A stretch of 64,000 nucleotides of DNA from Pseudomonas lini. Its GTDB lineage: Bacteria; Pseudomonadota; Gammaproteobacteria; Pseudomonadales; Pseudomonadaceae. Below are positions 45,139 to 55,312 of the stretch, piece by piece. Both the position numbers and the translations under genes were made by a program. The stretch covers positions 2,852,001 through 2,916,000 of the forward strand of contig NZ_OZ061318.1 of the NCBI RefSeq assembly GCF_964063345.1, written 5' to 3'. Within the stretch, counting starts at the first letter, position 1; every line of letters begins with the position of its first letter. A model generated the notes under the pieces. The model saw only the letters and a program-made list of their open reading frames with translations. It did not search any database and was not told the origin of the DNA.

Positions 45139-47550
45139 ATGAAACGCGTCCTGACCGTACTTGCCTTGCTGATCGCCGTACTCGTCGCCGGGGGCGGCTG
45201 GTATGTGTACAGCAAGCAGCCGACGCGCCAGGGCCAGGTGCAATTGCAACACCTGCAAGGTTCGGTGACCGTGCGCTACGACGTACGCGGCGTGCCGCAT
45301 ATCCGTGCCGAAAACGAAACCGACCTCTACCGCGCCCTCGGCTACGTGCACGCCCAGGATAGATTGTTCCAGATGGAAGCCGTGCGGCGCCTGGCCCGTG
45401 GGGAACTGGCCGAAGTCCTCGGCCCGAAACTGCTCGACACCGACAAACTGTTTCGCAGCCTGCGCATCCGCGAACGGGCTGAAAGCTATGTGGCCGCGCT
45501 GGATCGTCAGTCGCCGGCGTGGAAGGCCCTGCAAGCTTATCTGGACGGCATCAACCAATATCAGGACAGCCACGCTGCGCCGGTAGAGTTCGATGTGCTG
45601 GGAATCCCCAAGCGCCCTTTTACCGCCGAAGACAGCATCAGCATCGCCGGCTACATGGCTTACAGCTTTGCTGCGGCGTTTCGCACCGAACCGTTGCTGA
45701 CTTACGTGCGTGACCAACTGGGCGCCGAGTACCTGAACATCTTCGATCTCGACTGGCAGCCTCAGGGCGTGTTGGCCAAAAGGCGCGCCAACCCTGCGCC
45801 GGCCCTTACCGCCAATGACTGGAAGGGTCTGAACGCCCTCGCTCGTTTGAGTGAGCAGGCGCTGGCCGACAATGGCCTGCCACAATTCGAAGGCAGCAAT
45901 GCCTGGGCGATTTCCGGCAACCGCAGCAAAAGCGGCAAGCCTCTGCTGGCAGGTGACCCGCACATTCGCTTCTCGGTGCCATCGGTGTGGTACGAAGCGC
46001 ATCTGTCGGCACCGGGTTTCGAGCTGTATGGCTACCATCAGGCGCTGGTGCCGTTTGCGTTTCTTGGCCACAACCTGGACTTCGGCTGGAGCCTGACGAT
46101 GTTCCAGAACGACGATCTGGACCTGATCGCCGAGAAGGTCAACCCGGACAACCCGAACCAGGTCTGGTATCGCGGCCAGTGGGTCGACATGGTCAACACC
46201 GAACAACAGATCTCGGTTAAAGGCCAGTCACCGGTCACGCTGACCCTGCGCCAGTCACCCCACGGCCCGATCATCAACGATGCACTCGGCACCGCCGCCG
46301 GAAAGACGCCGGTCGCCATGTGGTGGGCCTTCCTCGAGACGCCGAATCCGATCCTCGACGGCTTCTATCAGCTCAACCGCGCCGACACCCTGGCCAAGGC
46401 CCGCGCCGCTTCGGCCAAGATCCAGGCACCGGGGCTGAACATTGTCTACGCCAACGCCAAGGGCGACATCGGTTGGTGGGCCTCGGCGTTGCTGCCCAAG
46501 CGCCCGGCCGGGGTAAAACCCGGCTTCATCCTCGACGGCAGTACCCCTCAGGCGGACAAGGAAGGTTTTTACCCGTTCAGCGCCAACCCACAGGAAGAGA
46601 ACCCGGCGCGAGGCTATATCGTCTCGGCCAACTTCCAGCCGGTGTCGCCGACCGGCATGGAAATTCCCGGTTACTACAACCTCGCCGATCGCGGCCAGCA
46701 GCTCAATCGTCAACTCAGCGACAAGAACGTGAAGTGGGACAACGACTCCAACCAGAAGCTGCAACTGGGCACCACCACCGACTACGGTCCGCGTTTGCTG
46801 GCGCCGTTGCTACCGGTACTGCGTGAAGTGGTGAGCGATCCCGCCGAGCTCAGACTGGTGGAGCAACTGGCGCAGTGGAGCGGCGATTATCCGCTGGACT
46901 CCATCAGCGCCACGCTGTTCAACCAGTTCTTGTTCAACCTCACCGACGCGGCGATGCGCGATGAACTGGGCAATGACTTCTTCGAAACGCTGCTCCCGAC
47001 TCGGGTGATCGATGCCGCACTGCCGCGTCTGGCGGCCTCCGCCGATTCACCGTGGTGGGACAACCGCAACACCCCCGGCAAGGAAACCCACGCCGAGACG
47101 GTCAAGGTTGCCTGGCAAGCGAGCATGGCTCACCTCAAAACCACCCTTGGCGCTGATTCGACACAATGGAAGTGGGGCAAGGCGCACACCCTGACTCATG
47201 GCCATCCGCTGGGGACGCAGAAACCGCTGGAGCGGATCTTCAACGTCGGCCCGTTCGCGGCGCCCGGCACCCACGAAGTGCCGAACAACCTCTCGGCCAA
47301 GATCGGCCCGGCGCCGTGGCCCGTGACTTACGGCCCGTCGACGCGACGGCTGATCGACTTCGCCGACCCGGCCCACAGCCTGACTATCAACCCGGTCGGC
47401 CAGAGCGGCGTGCCATTTGACAGCCACTATGCCGATCAGGCCGAGGCATATATCGAGGGGGTTTACTACCAGGCACATTTCAATGATGAAGAAGTGACGG
47501 CCAATACCCGCAGTACGTTGAAGCTGTTGCCAGCGCGTTCAGGGCAATAG
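45139..47550 (+). CDS. hacB: penicillin-acylase-family enzyme, HacB-like
   Basis: An 803-residue N-terminal-nucleophile hydrolase made as one chain and cut into two subunits. A membrane/signal segment (MKRVLTVLALLIAVLVAGGG) exports it. The likely nucleophile is Ser253 in FEGSNAWAISGNRS, which follows the cut. In P. aeruginosa a gene at the same place beside spuH encodes the homoserine-lactone acylase HacB. That substrate is inferred, as other members hydrolyse beta-lactams. AAGGAG precedes the ATG. Confidence 0.85.
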   Translation: MKRVLTVLALLIAVLVAGGGWYVYSKQPTRQGQVQLQHLQGSVTVRYDVRGVPHIRAENETDLYRALGYVHAQDRLFQMEAVRRLARGELAEVLGPKLLDTDKLFRSLRIRERAESYVAALDRQSPAWKALQAYLDGINQYQDSHAAPVEFDVLGIPKRPFTAEDSISIAGYMAYSFAAAFRTEPLLTYVRDQLGAEYLNIFDLDWQPQGVLAKRRANPAPALTANDWKGLNALARLSEQALADNGLPQFEGSNAWAISGNRSKSGKPLLAGDPHIRFSVPSVWYEAHLSAPGFELYGYHQALVPFAFLGHNLDFGWSLTMFQNDDLDLIAEKVNPDNPNQVWYRGQWVDMVNTEQQISVKGQSPVTLTLRQSPHGPIINDALGTAAGKTPVAMWWAFLETPNPILDGFYQLNRADTLAKARAASAKIQAPGLNIVYANAKGDIGWWASALLPKRPAGVKPGFILDGSTPQADKEGFYPFSANPQEENPARGYIVSANFQPVSPTGMEIPGYYNLADRGQQLNRQLSDKNVKWDNDSNQKLQLGTTTDYGPRLLAPLLPVLREVVSDPAELRLVEQLAQWSGDYPLDSISATLFNQFLFNLTDAAMRDELGNDFFETLLPTRVIDAALPRLAASADSPWWDNRNTPGKETHAETVKVAWQASMAHLKTTLGADSTQWKWGKAHTLTHGHPLGTQKPLERIFNVGPFAAPGTHEVPNNLSAKIGPAPWPVTYGPSTRRLIDFADPAHSLTINPVGQSGVPFDSHYADQAEAYIEGVYYQAHFNDEEVTANTRSTLKLLPARSGQ

Positions 47551-47572
47551 ATTTCTGTTGGTTGAACTGACG

Positions 47573-47683
47573 TCATCGCGGGCAAGTCGAATCGTCGCAC
47601 CGCCGCTCCCACAGGTTTTGTGTTGATCACAAGATTGTGGCTTCACACCGATCACTGTGGGAGCGGGCTTGCCCGCGATGAGG
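47573..47683. repeat. REP doublet (long/standard subtype)
   Basis: A long-subtype unit (ATCGCGGGCAAGTCGAATCG) and an inverted standard unit lie between convergent hacB and the GlxA-type gene; this accounts for most of that gap. Confidence 0.9.
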
Positions 47684-47709
47684 CCCACAAAAACAACCCA
47701 AATCCTGGC

Positions 47710-48675
47710 TCAAACCATCACCGCAAAATTCAATCTGAACTGCTGCGGTGTCACCCCCAGCCTGCGGTTGAACACACTGCGCATGTGCTGGGCATCGCGA
47801 AACCCACATTGATACGCCACGGTTTTCAGCGGCGCATGGGTGCTTTCGAGCATCACCCGCGCCGCATCCACCCTCGCCCGCTCGACGAATTCCGCCGGGG
47901 TGATTTTCGCCTCCTTGGCGAACACCCGGGAAAAGTTGCGCGCACTCATATTGGCGGCGTTGGCCAGATCAGCGATGGTCAGGTCGCCATTGAGGTTGGC
48001 CAACACGTAGAGCTGGACCAGCGCAACCGCCGAAGTCGGTTCGGCATGGGGCGTGAGGAACGGGCTGAACTGCGATTGCCCGCCCGAACGCTGAGTGAAC
48101 ACCACCAGCCGCTTGGCCACGCTGAGTGCCACGTCCGGCCCGTGATCCCGAGCCAGCAGATACAGCGACAGATCGATCCCCGCCGTAACCCCGGCCGAGG
48201 TGTAAAGCTCGCCGTCCTGCACGTACAAGCGATCAGCCTCGACCTGAGTCGACGGGCACAACTGCGCCAGCGCCGCAGCATCGCCCCAATGGGTGGTGAC
48301 TGTTCGCCCGTCGAGCAGTCCGGCCCGGGCGAGCATGAAGGCGCCATTGCAGATCGAGCCGAAGCATTGCGCCCGCGCGCAGGCATCGCACAACCAGGTA
48401 TCAAACGCCGCGCCAAAATTCATGAACGGCAACTGCGGCCCGCCTGCCACCAACAGCAGGTCATAAGCCTCCAGCGCTTCATTGAAATGCCGGTGGGCAT
48501 TGAGTGACAAACCATTGGAGCAGGCCATCACCCCATGCTCGACACCGATCACCTCCAGCCGATAGTGATCCTGCGGGGCCAGGAAACGATTAGCTTCGGA
48601 AAACACATCCATGGGGCCGGTGACGTCCAGCGACTGGACGCCTGGGAACACCACGATGGCAATGGTTTTACTCAT
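47710..48675 (-). CDS. GlxA-family transcriptional regulator (DJ-1/PfpI plus AraC)
   Basis: A 321-residue regulator. Residues 1-190 form a DJ-1/PfpI-like amidotransferase domain with the elbow SICNGAFMLARAGLL. The C-terminal region carries two AraC-type helix-turn-helix motifs (ANLNGDLTIADLANAANMSA, then VAYQCGFRDAQHMRSVFNRR). It is divergent from the HD-domain gene and may control it. Related regulators respond to small amines or nitriles, but no ligand is indicated. Confidence 0.9.
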   Translation of the reverse strand: MSKTIAIVVFPGVQSLDVTGPMDVFSEANRFLAPQDHYRLEVIGVEHGVMACSNGLSLNAHRHFNEALEAYDLLLVAGGPQLPFMNFGAAFDTWLCDACARAQCFGSICNGAFMLARAGLLDGRTVTTHWGDAAALAQLCPSTQVEADRLYVQDGELYTSAGVTAGIDLSLYLLARDHGPDVALSVAKRLVVFTQRSGGQSQFSPFLTPHAEPTSAVALVQLYVLANLNGDLTIADLANAANMSARNFSRVFAKEAKITPAEFVERARVDAARVMLESTHAPLKTVAYQCGFRDAQHMRSVFNRRLGVTPQQFRLNFAVMV

Positions 48676-48716
48676 GGTACGAAAGGCTCTCTGTGGTTCC
48701 GGATCAACGCCTACCT

Positions 48717-48845
48717 GTGGCGAGGGAGCCTGCTCCCGTTCGACTGCGCAGCAGTCGCAGATAGCCGGATGCGGTATGCCTGACAGAATTCGGTGGATGC
48801 TTTGGGGCCGCTTCGCAGCCCAGCGGGAGCAAGCTCCCTCGCCAC
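48717..48845. repeat. 129-bp inverted-repeat element, family 2
   Basis: GTGGCGAGGGAGCCTGCTCC and onward at 48717-48739, and the inverted end GCGGGAGCAAGCTCCCTCGC at 48823-48845, with two mismatches between arms. Internal dyad CGACTGCGCAGCAGTCG. It lies in the 344-base divergent gap between the GlxA gene and the HD-domain gene; the rest of that gap has no recognised site. Confidence 0.88.
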
Positions 48846-49019
48846 AAAAGCTTAATCACCGCGTTGAACCCTAGCCAATCCAAGCCCAACAAGCGAGGTT
48901 GGCGCGATATGCAGGTTCATTGGCCGGGATCGCAGCCATGGATCGATTGTCCGGTTTCGGCTGCGCGAACAGACTGACCCCATCAGCGCCGCCACGGCGT
49001 TCCCCGTGAGGAAAGCACC

Positions 49020-49661
49020 ATGAGCAGCATCATCGCCGGTATCAAAATCCCCGACAGCGCGTTGGCCAGGGCCACCACTGAATACATTCGCGACGTCGAG
49101 TCCGACCTGCTGTTCCATCACTCACGCCGGGTGTTTCTGTTCGGCGCATTGAGCGGTGGGCGCAAGCAGTTGGCCTACGACCCGGAGCTGCTTTACGTCG
49201 GCGCGATGTTTCATGACTTGGGCCTGGTGGAAGGTCACCGCAGCGATGACGAGCGCTTCGAAGTCGACAGTGCCAACGCAGCCAAAGCGTTCCTCAAACC
49301 CTACGGTTTGTCTGACGACGATATCGAACAGGTCTGGTTGTCGATTGCCCTGCACACCACACCGTGCGTGCCGCAACACTTGCGCCCCAACGTGGCGCTA
49401 GTGACGGCCGGTGTCGAGATGGATGTGCTGGGTATCGACTACGCGGCGTTTTCCACCGTGCAGCGTGAAGCAGTGGTGCATGCGCATCCACGGGGTGAAG
49501 GGTTCAAGGAGTGCATTCTGTGTGCGTTTGCCAATGGCTTCAAACATAAGCCGGACAGCACTTTTGGCACCGTGAACGCGGATGTGCTGGTGGACAGCGA
49601 GCCGGGCTTCAAGCCGATGAACTTCGTCGAGATCATCCGCAAATCACCGTGGATTTCCTAG
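49020..49661 (+). CDS. HD-domain phosphohydrolase-like protein
   Basis: A 213-residue protein with the HD-domain metal ligands His in LLFHHSRRVF, His-Asp in GAMFHDLGLVEG, and a later Asp in GVEMDVLGIDY. The arrangement resembles the cyanamide hydratase/Ddi2-3 subgroup, whose members hydrate small nitriles, though nucleotide phosphohydrolases share the motif. AGGAAAG precedes the ATG. The divergent GlxA-type regulator may control it. Confidence 0.85.
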   Translation: MSSIIAGIKIPDSALARATTEYIRDVESDLLFHHSRRVFLFGALSGGRKQLAYDPELLYVGAMFHDLGLVEGHRSDDERFEVDSANAAKAFLKPYGLSDDDIEQVWLSIALHTTPCVPQHLRPNVALVTAGVEMDVLGIDYAAFSTVQREAVVHAHPRGEGFKECILCAFANGFKHKPDSTFGTVNADVLVDSEPGFKPMNFVEIIRKSPWIS

Positions 49662-49664
49662 AAA

Positions 49665-49696
49665 CCTGTGGGAGCGGGCAAGCCCGCTCCCACAGG
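49665..49696. repeat. compact REP palindrome
   Basis: CCTGTGGGAGCGGGC, AA, GCCCGCTCCCACAGG: a perfect 15-bp stem with a two-base loop. It is two REP units fused with their linker deleted. It starts four bases after the HD-domain gene stop and could terminate both this gene and convergent spuH. Confidence 0.95.
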
Positions 49697-49739
49697 GATT
49701 TAGGTTGGCCACGCAACGGTGGTCAACCCAACATCTAGC

Positions 49740-50630
49740 TCAAGCCGCTTCCGGCGCCGGCGCCCGGCGCACGTCCGGTTGTTTCCAGGAGTCGGCGGCA
49801 CCTTCTTCGATGGCTTGCTGGATCGCGCGCTTGCGCGCTTCTTCGGCACGACGGCTGAAGAACCAGACCAGGAATGTCATCAGCGACACCGCCAGCAAAA
49901 TCAGGCTGGCCACGGCGTTGATCTCGGGCTTCACGCCCAGGCGCACCGCCGAGAACACTTCCATCGGCAAGGTCGTGGAGCCCGGACCGGACACGAAACT
50001 CGCCAGCACCAGGTCATCCAGCGACAGGGCAAACGACATCATGCCGCCCGCCGCCAGCGACGGCGCGATCATCGGGATGGTGATCAGGAAGAACACCTTC
50101 CACGGCCGCGCACCGAGGTCCATGGCCGCTTCTTCAATCGACAGGTCCAACTCACGCAAGCGCGCCGACACCACCACCGCCACATACGCGGCACAGAACG
50201 TGGTGTGGGCGATCCAGATGGTGACGATGCCGCGTTCCTGTGGCCAACCGATCATCTGCGCCATGGCCACGAACAGCAGCAACAGCGACAGACCGGTGAT
50301 CACTTCCGGCATCACCAGCGGCGCGGTGACCAGACCACCGAACAGCGTGCGGCCCTTGAAGTGGGTGATGCGGGTCAGCACGAACGCCGCCAAGGTGCCG
50401 AGCGCCACCGCTGCAATCGCCGTGTAGCAGGCGATTTCCAGCGAGCGCACCACCGAGCCCATCAGTTGGGTGTTGTCCATCAACCCCACGTACCACTTGA
50501 TCGACCAGCCGCCCCACACCGTCACCAGCTTCGAGGCGTTGAACGAGTAGATCACCAGGATCAGCATCGGCGCGTAGATGAACAGCAAACCCGCTACCAG
50601 CATGAAACTTGAGAAACGGAAGCGCTTCAT
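49740..50630 (-). CDS. spuH: polyamine ABC transporter permease (PotI-type)
   Basis: A 296-residue inner-membrane permease, second of the pair needed for polyamine uptake. It has six helices and the EAA motif that docks the ATPase (EEAAMDLGARPWKVFFLITIP). Overlaps spuG by ATGA. Last gene of the spu transport cluster; the end of the transcript is likely at the compact REP palindrome. Confidence 0.93.
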   Translation of the reverse strand: MKRFRFSSFMLVAGLLFIYAPMLILVIYSFNASKLVTVWGGWSIKWYVGLMDNTQLMGSVVRSLEIACYTAIAAVALGTLAAFVLTRITHFKGRTLFGGLVTAPLVMPEVITGLSLLLLFVAMAQMIGWPQERGIVTIWIAHTTFCAAYVAVVVSARLRELDLSIEEAAMDLGARPWKVFFLITIPMIAPSLAAGGMMSFALSLDDLVLASFVSGPGSTTLPMEVFSAVRLGVKPEINAVASLILLAVSLMTFLVWFFSRRAEEARKRAIQQAIEEGAADSWKQPDVRRAPAPEAA

Positions 50631-51547
50631 TCCTTGCCCTCCATTTCTTTGGCCTGACTACGGTTGAACAGGATGATCGGCACAATCAGGATCGCCAGCA
50701 TCACCACCGCAAGCGCTGATGCCACCGGCCAGTCACGGTTGTTGAAGAACTCTTGCCAGAGCACTTTACCGATCATCAGGGTTTCCGGACCGCCGAGCAG
50801 TTCCGGGATCACGAACTCACCCACGACCGGGATGAACACCAGCATGCAGCCTGCGATGATGCCGTTTTTCGACAGCGGCACGGTAATCTTCCAGAAACTG
50901 TTGAAGGTGCTCGAACCGAGGTCCGACGCGGCTTCCAGCAGGCTGGTGTCGTGTTTGACCAGGTTGGCGTAGAGCGGAAGGATCATGAACGGCAGATAGG
51001 AATAAACCACCCCGATATAAACCGCGAGGTTGGTGTTGAGGATCTGCAGCGGCTCATCGATCCAGCCCATGCTCATCAAAAAGCCGTTAAGCAGACCGTT
51101 GTTGCTGAGGATGCCCATCCACGCGTAAACGCGGATCAGGATCGCAGTCCAGGTCGGCATCATGATCAGCAGCACCAGCACGGTTTGCAGCTCTTTGCGG
51201 GCGCTGGCAATGGCGTAGGCCATCGGATAGCCGATCAATAAGCAGAGGACGGTGCTGATCAGCGCCATCTTGAGCGAACCGAGGTAAGCGGCGATGTACA
51301 ACTCGTCATCGCCGAGCATCGCGTAGTTGCTCAGGTTAAGCAGCACCTGGAGCTTCTGGTCGATGAAGCTGTAGATCTCGGTGTACGGCGGAATGGCCAC
51401 GTCGGCTTCGGCGAAGCTGATCTTCAGAACGATGAAGAACGGCAGCATGAAGAACATGAACAGCCAGATGAACGGAACCCCGATGACCAGCTGACGGCCA
51501 CCGGGAATTATTCGATTGAGCCGGCGTTTGAATTTGCGCATGTTCAT
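50627..51547 (-). CDS. spuG: polyamine ABC transporter permease (PotH-type)
   Basis: A 306-residue permease with six helices; the ATPase-docking EAA motif appears as LLEAASDLGSSTFNSFWKITV. It overlaps spuF by four bases and spuH by four bases, so F, G and H are translationally coupled. It forms a membrane heterodimer with SpuH. Confidence 0.93.
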   Translation of the reverse strand: MNMRKFKRRLNRIIPGGRQLVIGVPFIWLFMFFMLPFFIVLKISFAEADVAIPPYTEIYSFIDQKLQVLLNLSNYAMLGDDELYIAAYLGSLKMALISTVLCLLIGYPMAYAIASARKELQTVLVLLIMMPTWTAILIRVYAWMGILSNNGLLNGFLMSMGWIDEPLQILNTNLAVYIGVVYSYLPFMILPLYANLVKHDTSLLEAASDLGSSTFNSFWKITVPLSKNGIIAGCMLVFIPVVGEFVIPELLGGPETLMIGKVLWQEFFNNRDWPVASALAVVMLAILIVPIILFNRSQAKEMEGKE

Positions 51548-52686
51548 GAGCGAAGCACCACGCCGCTGTCGTCTTCCCAGTACACGTAAACCTGGTCACC
51601 CCAGGTTGGGCGCTGGCCGCGGCGCTCGGCGTTGGCGACGAACGACTGGACGATCTTGCCGCTCGGCAGTTCGACGTAAAACACCGAGTGGCCGCCGAGG
51701 TAGGCGATGTCATGGACTTTGCCGCTGGACCAGTTGTATTCGCAGGTCGGCATGGTCGGTGTTACCAGCAGTTTTTCCGGACGGATCGCGTAGGTCACGG
51801 ATTTGTCCTGCACCGACGTGCTGATGCCGTGGCCTACGTAAATCTGGCGGTCCAGGTCCTTGCAGGTGATGGTCGCGTGGCCTTCGGCGTCGTCGATCAC
51901 CTCACCGTCGAAAATGTTGACGTTGCCGATGAACTCGCAGACCAGACGACTGGTCGGGGTTTCGTAGATGTCGATCGGGCTGCCGATCTGGGCGATCCAG
52001 CCCAAGTGCATGATCGCGATGCGCTCGGCCATGGTCATGGCCTCTTCCTGGTCGTGGGTCACCATCACGCAGGTCACGCCGACCCGCTCGATGATCTCGA
52101 CCAGTTCCAGCTGCATTTGCGAGCGCAGTTTTTTGTCCAGCGCGCCCATCGGTTCGTCGAGCAGCAACAGCTTTGGCCGCTTGGCCAACGAACGCGCCAG
52201 CGCCACACGCTGACGCTGACCGCCGGACAACTGATGGGGTTTGCGCTTGGCGTACTGGCTCATCTGCACCAGCTTGAGCATGTCGGCCACGCGTGCATCG
52301 ACTTCAGCGGCGGGAAGCTTGTCCTGCTTGAGGCCGAAGGCGATGTTCTGCGCCACGGTCATGTGCGGGAACAAGGCATAGGACTGGAACATCATGTTGA
52401 TCGGTCGCTCGTACGGCGGCATCTCCGTGATGTCGACGCCGTCGAGGTAAATGCGCCCCTCCGTGGGCCGTTCGAAACCTGCCAGCATCCGCAGCAAGGT
52501 GGATTTGCCCGAACCCGAGCCGCCGAGCAGGGCGAAGATTTCGCCTTTCTTGATTTCCAGGGACACGTCGTCCACAGCAATCGTCTCGTCGAACTTTTTG
52601 GTGACCCGGTCGATTTTGACCAACACCTGTTTAGGTGTCTGGTCGCCCTCGAGGGCTTTCTTATAGGCGCCGGAGGCAACTGCCAT
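51544..52686 (-). CDS. spuF: polyamine ABC transporter ATPase (PotG-type)
   Basis: A 380-residue ATPase that powers polyamine uptake. Walker A GGSGSGKSTLL, signature LSGGQRQRVALARSLA, Walker B LLLLDEPMGALD and the H-loop VMVTHDQEEA are intact, and a C-terminal TOBE-type domain (about 300-380) follows. It comes 61 bases after spuE; a small stem (52713-52732) lies in the gap. Confidence 0.95.
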   Translation of the reverse strand: MAVASGAYKKALEGDQTPKQVLVKIDRVTKKFDETIAVDDVSLEIKKGEIFALLGGSGSGKSTLLRMLAGFERPTEGRIYLDGVDITEMPPYERPINMMFQSYALFPHMTVAQNIAFGLKQDKLPAAEVDARVADMLKLVQMSQYAKRKPHQLSGGQRQRVALARSLAKRPKLLLLDEPMGALDKKLRSQMQLELVEIIERVGVTCVMVTHDQEEAMTMAERIAIMHLGWIAQIGSPIDIYETPTSRLVCEFIGNVNIFDGEVIDDAEGHATITCKDLDRQIYVGHGISTSVQDKSVTYAIRPEKLLVTPTMPTCEYNWSSGKVHDIAYLGGHSVFYVELPSGKIVQSFVANAERRGQRPTWGDQVYVYWEDDSGVVLRS

Positions 52687-52712
52687 TTACGAAACTCCCA
52701 ACAGAATTTGCA

Positions 52713-52732
52713 GTTCGCTCAACGTGGCGAAC
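52713..52732 (-). promoter_or_regulatory. hairpin between spuE and spuF
   Basis: GTTCGC and GCGAAC form a 6-bp stem around an 8-base loop in the spuE-spuF gap. It may set the relative level of binding proteins and the membrane complex. Confidence 0.4.
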
Positions 52733-52747
52733 CTGGATAGTTTGAAG

Positions 52748-53887
<1,140 letters not shown>

Positions 53888-53980
53888 TTACATGACAGCC
53901 ATGGCTGCCTGGCAACAAAACCGGCGCGCAACTTACCCTCGAAAAACCGTTCCAGCAAAACTTTCTGTCATTTAATTATT

Positions 53981-54014
53981 CCTGTTGCCGCCGTCGCGCG
54001 ACGACGGCAACAGG
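53981..54014 (-). promoter_or_regulatory. strong hairpin between spuD and spuE
   Basis: CCTGTTGCCGCCGTCG and CGACGACGGCAACAGG pair over 16 positions with one mismatch and a two-base loop, 19 bases after the spuD stop. No U run follows on the minus strand, so an mRNA-stabilising or partial-termination role is more likely than a full stop. Confidence 0.6.
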
Positions 54015-54032
54015 TAGTTGCCTCAAATCGGC

Positions 54033-55145
54033 TTACTTACCGGATTTGATCTTGGTCCAGCTACGAGTCAGGATCCGCTGGGTGGCGGCCGGCAAATCGG
54101 CAATCGCGTACAGCTTGGCCAGCACTTCTGCTGGTGGGTAGATGCCTGGATCGCTGGTGATTTCTTTATCGACCAGTGGAGTCGACGCCGCATTACCGTT
54201 CGGGAAACGCACGGCGTTGGTGATCTCGGCCATGATTTCCGGCTTCTGCAGGAAGGTCATGAACTTGTAGGCGCCTTCGACGTTTTCGGCATCTTTAGGG
54301 ATGGCGACCATGTCGTAGAAACTGCCGGCACCTTCTTTCGGAATGTTGTAGCTGACTTTCACCTTGTCACCGGCTTCAGCGGCGCGAGCCTTGGCCTGGT
54401 AGATGTCACCCGAATAACCCACGGCGACGCAGATGTTGCCGTTGGCCAGGTCGGAGATGTACTTGGACGAGTGGAAGTAGCCCACCGAAGGACGAATCTT
54501 CAGGAACAGCGCTTCGGCTTCAGCCAGTTGTTTCTTGTCCTGGCTGTCGGTTGGATAGCCCAGGTAATGCAACGCCACCGGAATCATCTCGGTTGGCGAA
54601 TCGAGGAAGCTGATACCGCACGACTTCAACTTGGCAGCGTTTTCAGGTTTAAACAGCAAGTCCCAGGAGTTGGTCGGTGCATCGGCACCCAATGCAGCCT
54701 TGACCTTCTCGGCGTTGTACCCGATACCTATCGAACCCCACATGTAAGGGAATGCGTGTTCGTTGCCCGGGTCACTCACCGACACCGCTTTGAGCAGGTC
54801 CGGGTTCAGGTTTTTCCAGTTAGGCAGCTTGGACTTGTCTAGCTTCTGGTAGACGCCGGCCTTGATCTGCTTCGCCAGGAAGTTGTTCGACGGCACGACG
54901 ATGTCGTAGCCGGACTTGCCTGCCAATAGCTTGGCTTCGAGGGTTTCGTTACTGTCGAACACGTCGTAGACGACTTTAATACCCGACTCGGCTTCGAACT
55001 TCTTGACGGTATCCGGTGCGATGTAATCGGACCAGTTGTACACGTGCAGCACTTTGTCGTCAGCCTGAACGGCGCCCGCCATCACGCCCATCAGGGACAT
55101 GGCGAGGAGGGTCTTGCCAGCTATCTTCATACCTAATGCCTTCAT
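54033..55145 (-). CDS. spuD: periplasmic polyamine-binding protein, SpuD position
   Basis: A 370-residue solute-binding protein with signal peptide ending AGAVQA. It shares [34 protein letters not shown] and [13 protein letters not shown] with SpuE, so the two arose by duplication. SpuD of P. aeruginosa favours putrescine; here it is assigned by position. The start at 55145 follows TTGGAG; earlier in-frame ATGs up to 55232 lack a ribosome site, and a later ATG at 55130 is possible. Confidence 0.9.
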   Translation of the reverse strand: MKALGMKIAGKTLLAMSLMGVMAGAVQADDKVLHVYNWSDYIAPDTVKKFEAESGIKVVYDVFDSNETLEAKLLAGKSGYDIVVPSNNFLAKQIKAGVYQKLDKSKLPNWKNLNPDLLKAVSVSDPGNEHAFPYMWGSIGIGYNAEKVKAALGADAPTNSWDLLFKPENAAKLKSCGISFLDSPTEMIPVALHYLGYPTDSQDKKQLAEAEALFLKIRPSVGYFHSSKYISDLANGNICVAVGYSGDIYQAKARAAEAGDKVKVSYNIPKEGAGSFYDMVAIPKDAENVEGAYKFMTFLQKPEIMAEITNAVRFPNGNAASTPLVDKEITSDPGIYPPAEVLAKLYAIADLPAATQRILTRSWTKIKSGK

Positions 55146-55270
55146 GGGTAATGCTCCAATTTTTCTTTTTAACCATGTGCTCAGCGGCCTGTTACTGGGC
55201 ATCCGAACAACCGGTAGTCTGGCAAGATCCAAGGCAGGCTTTCAAGGAAAGACCCATCCTTTGTTTGCAC

Positions 55271-55303
55271 TGAGCGAAGTGCAAATTTCGCACCTCGCTC
55301 AGA
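55271..55303 (-). promoter_or_regulatory. hairpin between spuC and spuD
   Basis: CTGAGCGAAGTGC and GCACCTCGCTCAG form a 12-bp stem with one mismatch, ten bases after the spuC stop. It is another stem in a spu gap, without a U run. Confidence 0.55.
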
Positions 55304-55312
55304 GCCTAGCAC

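Noticed and set aside
44931..45215. A 94-residue frame over the AT-rich gap and the hacB start
   Set aside because: It overlaps the hacB signal peptide on the opposite strand, has no ribosome site and no recognisable features.
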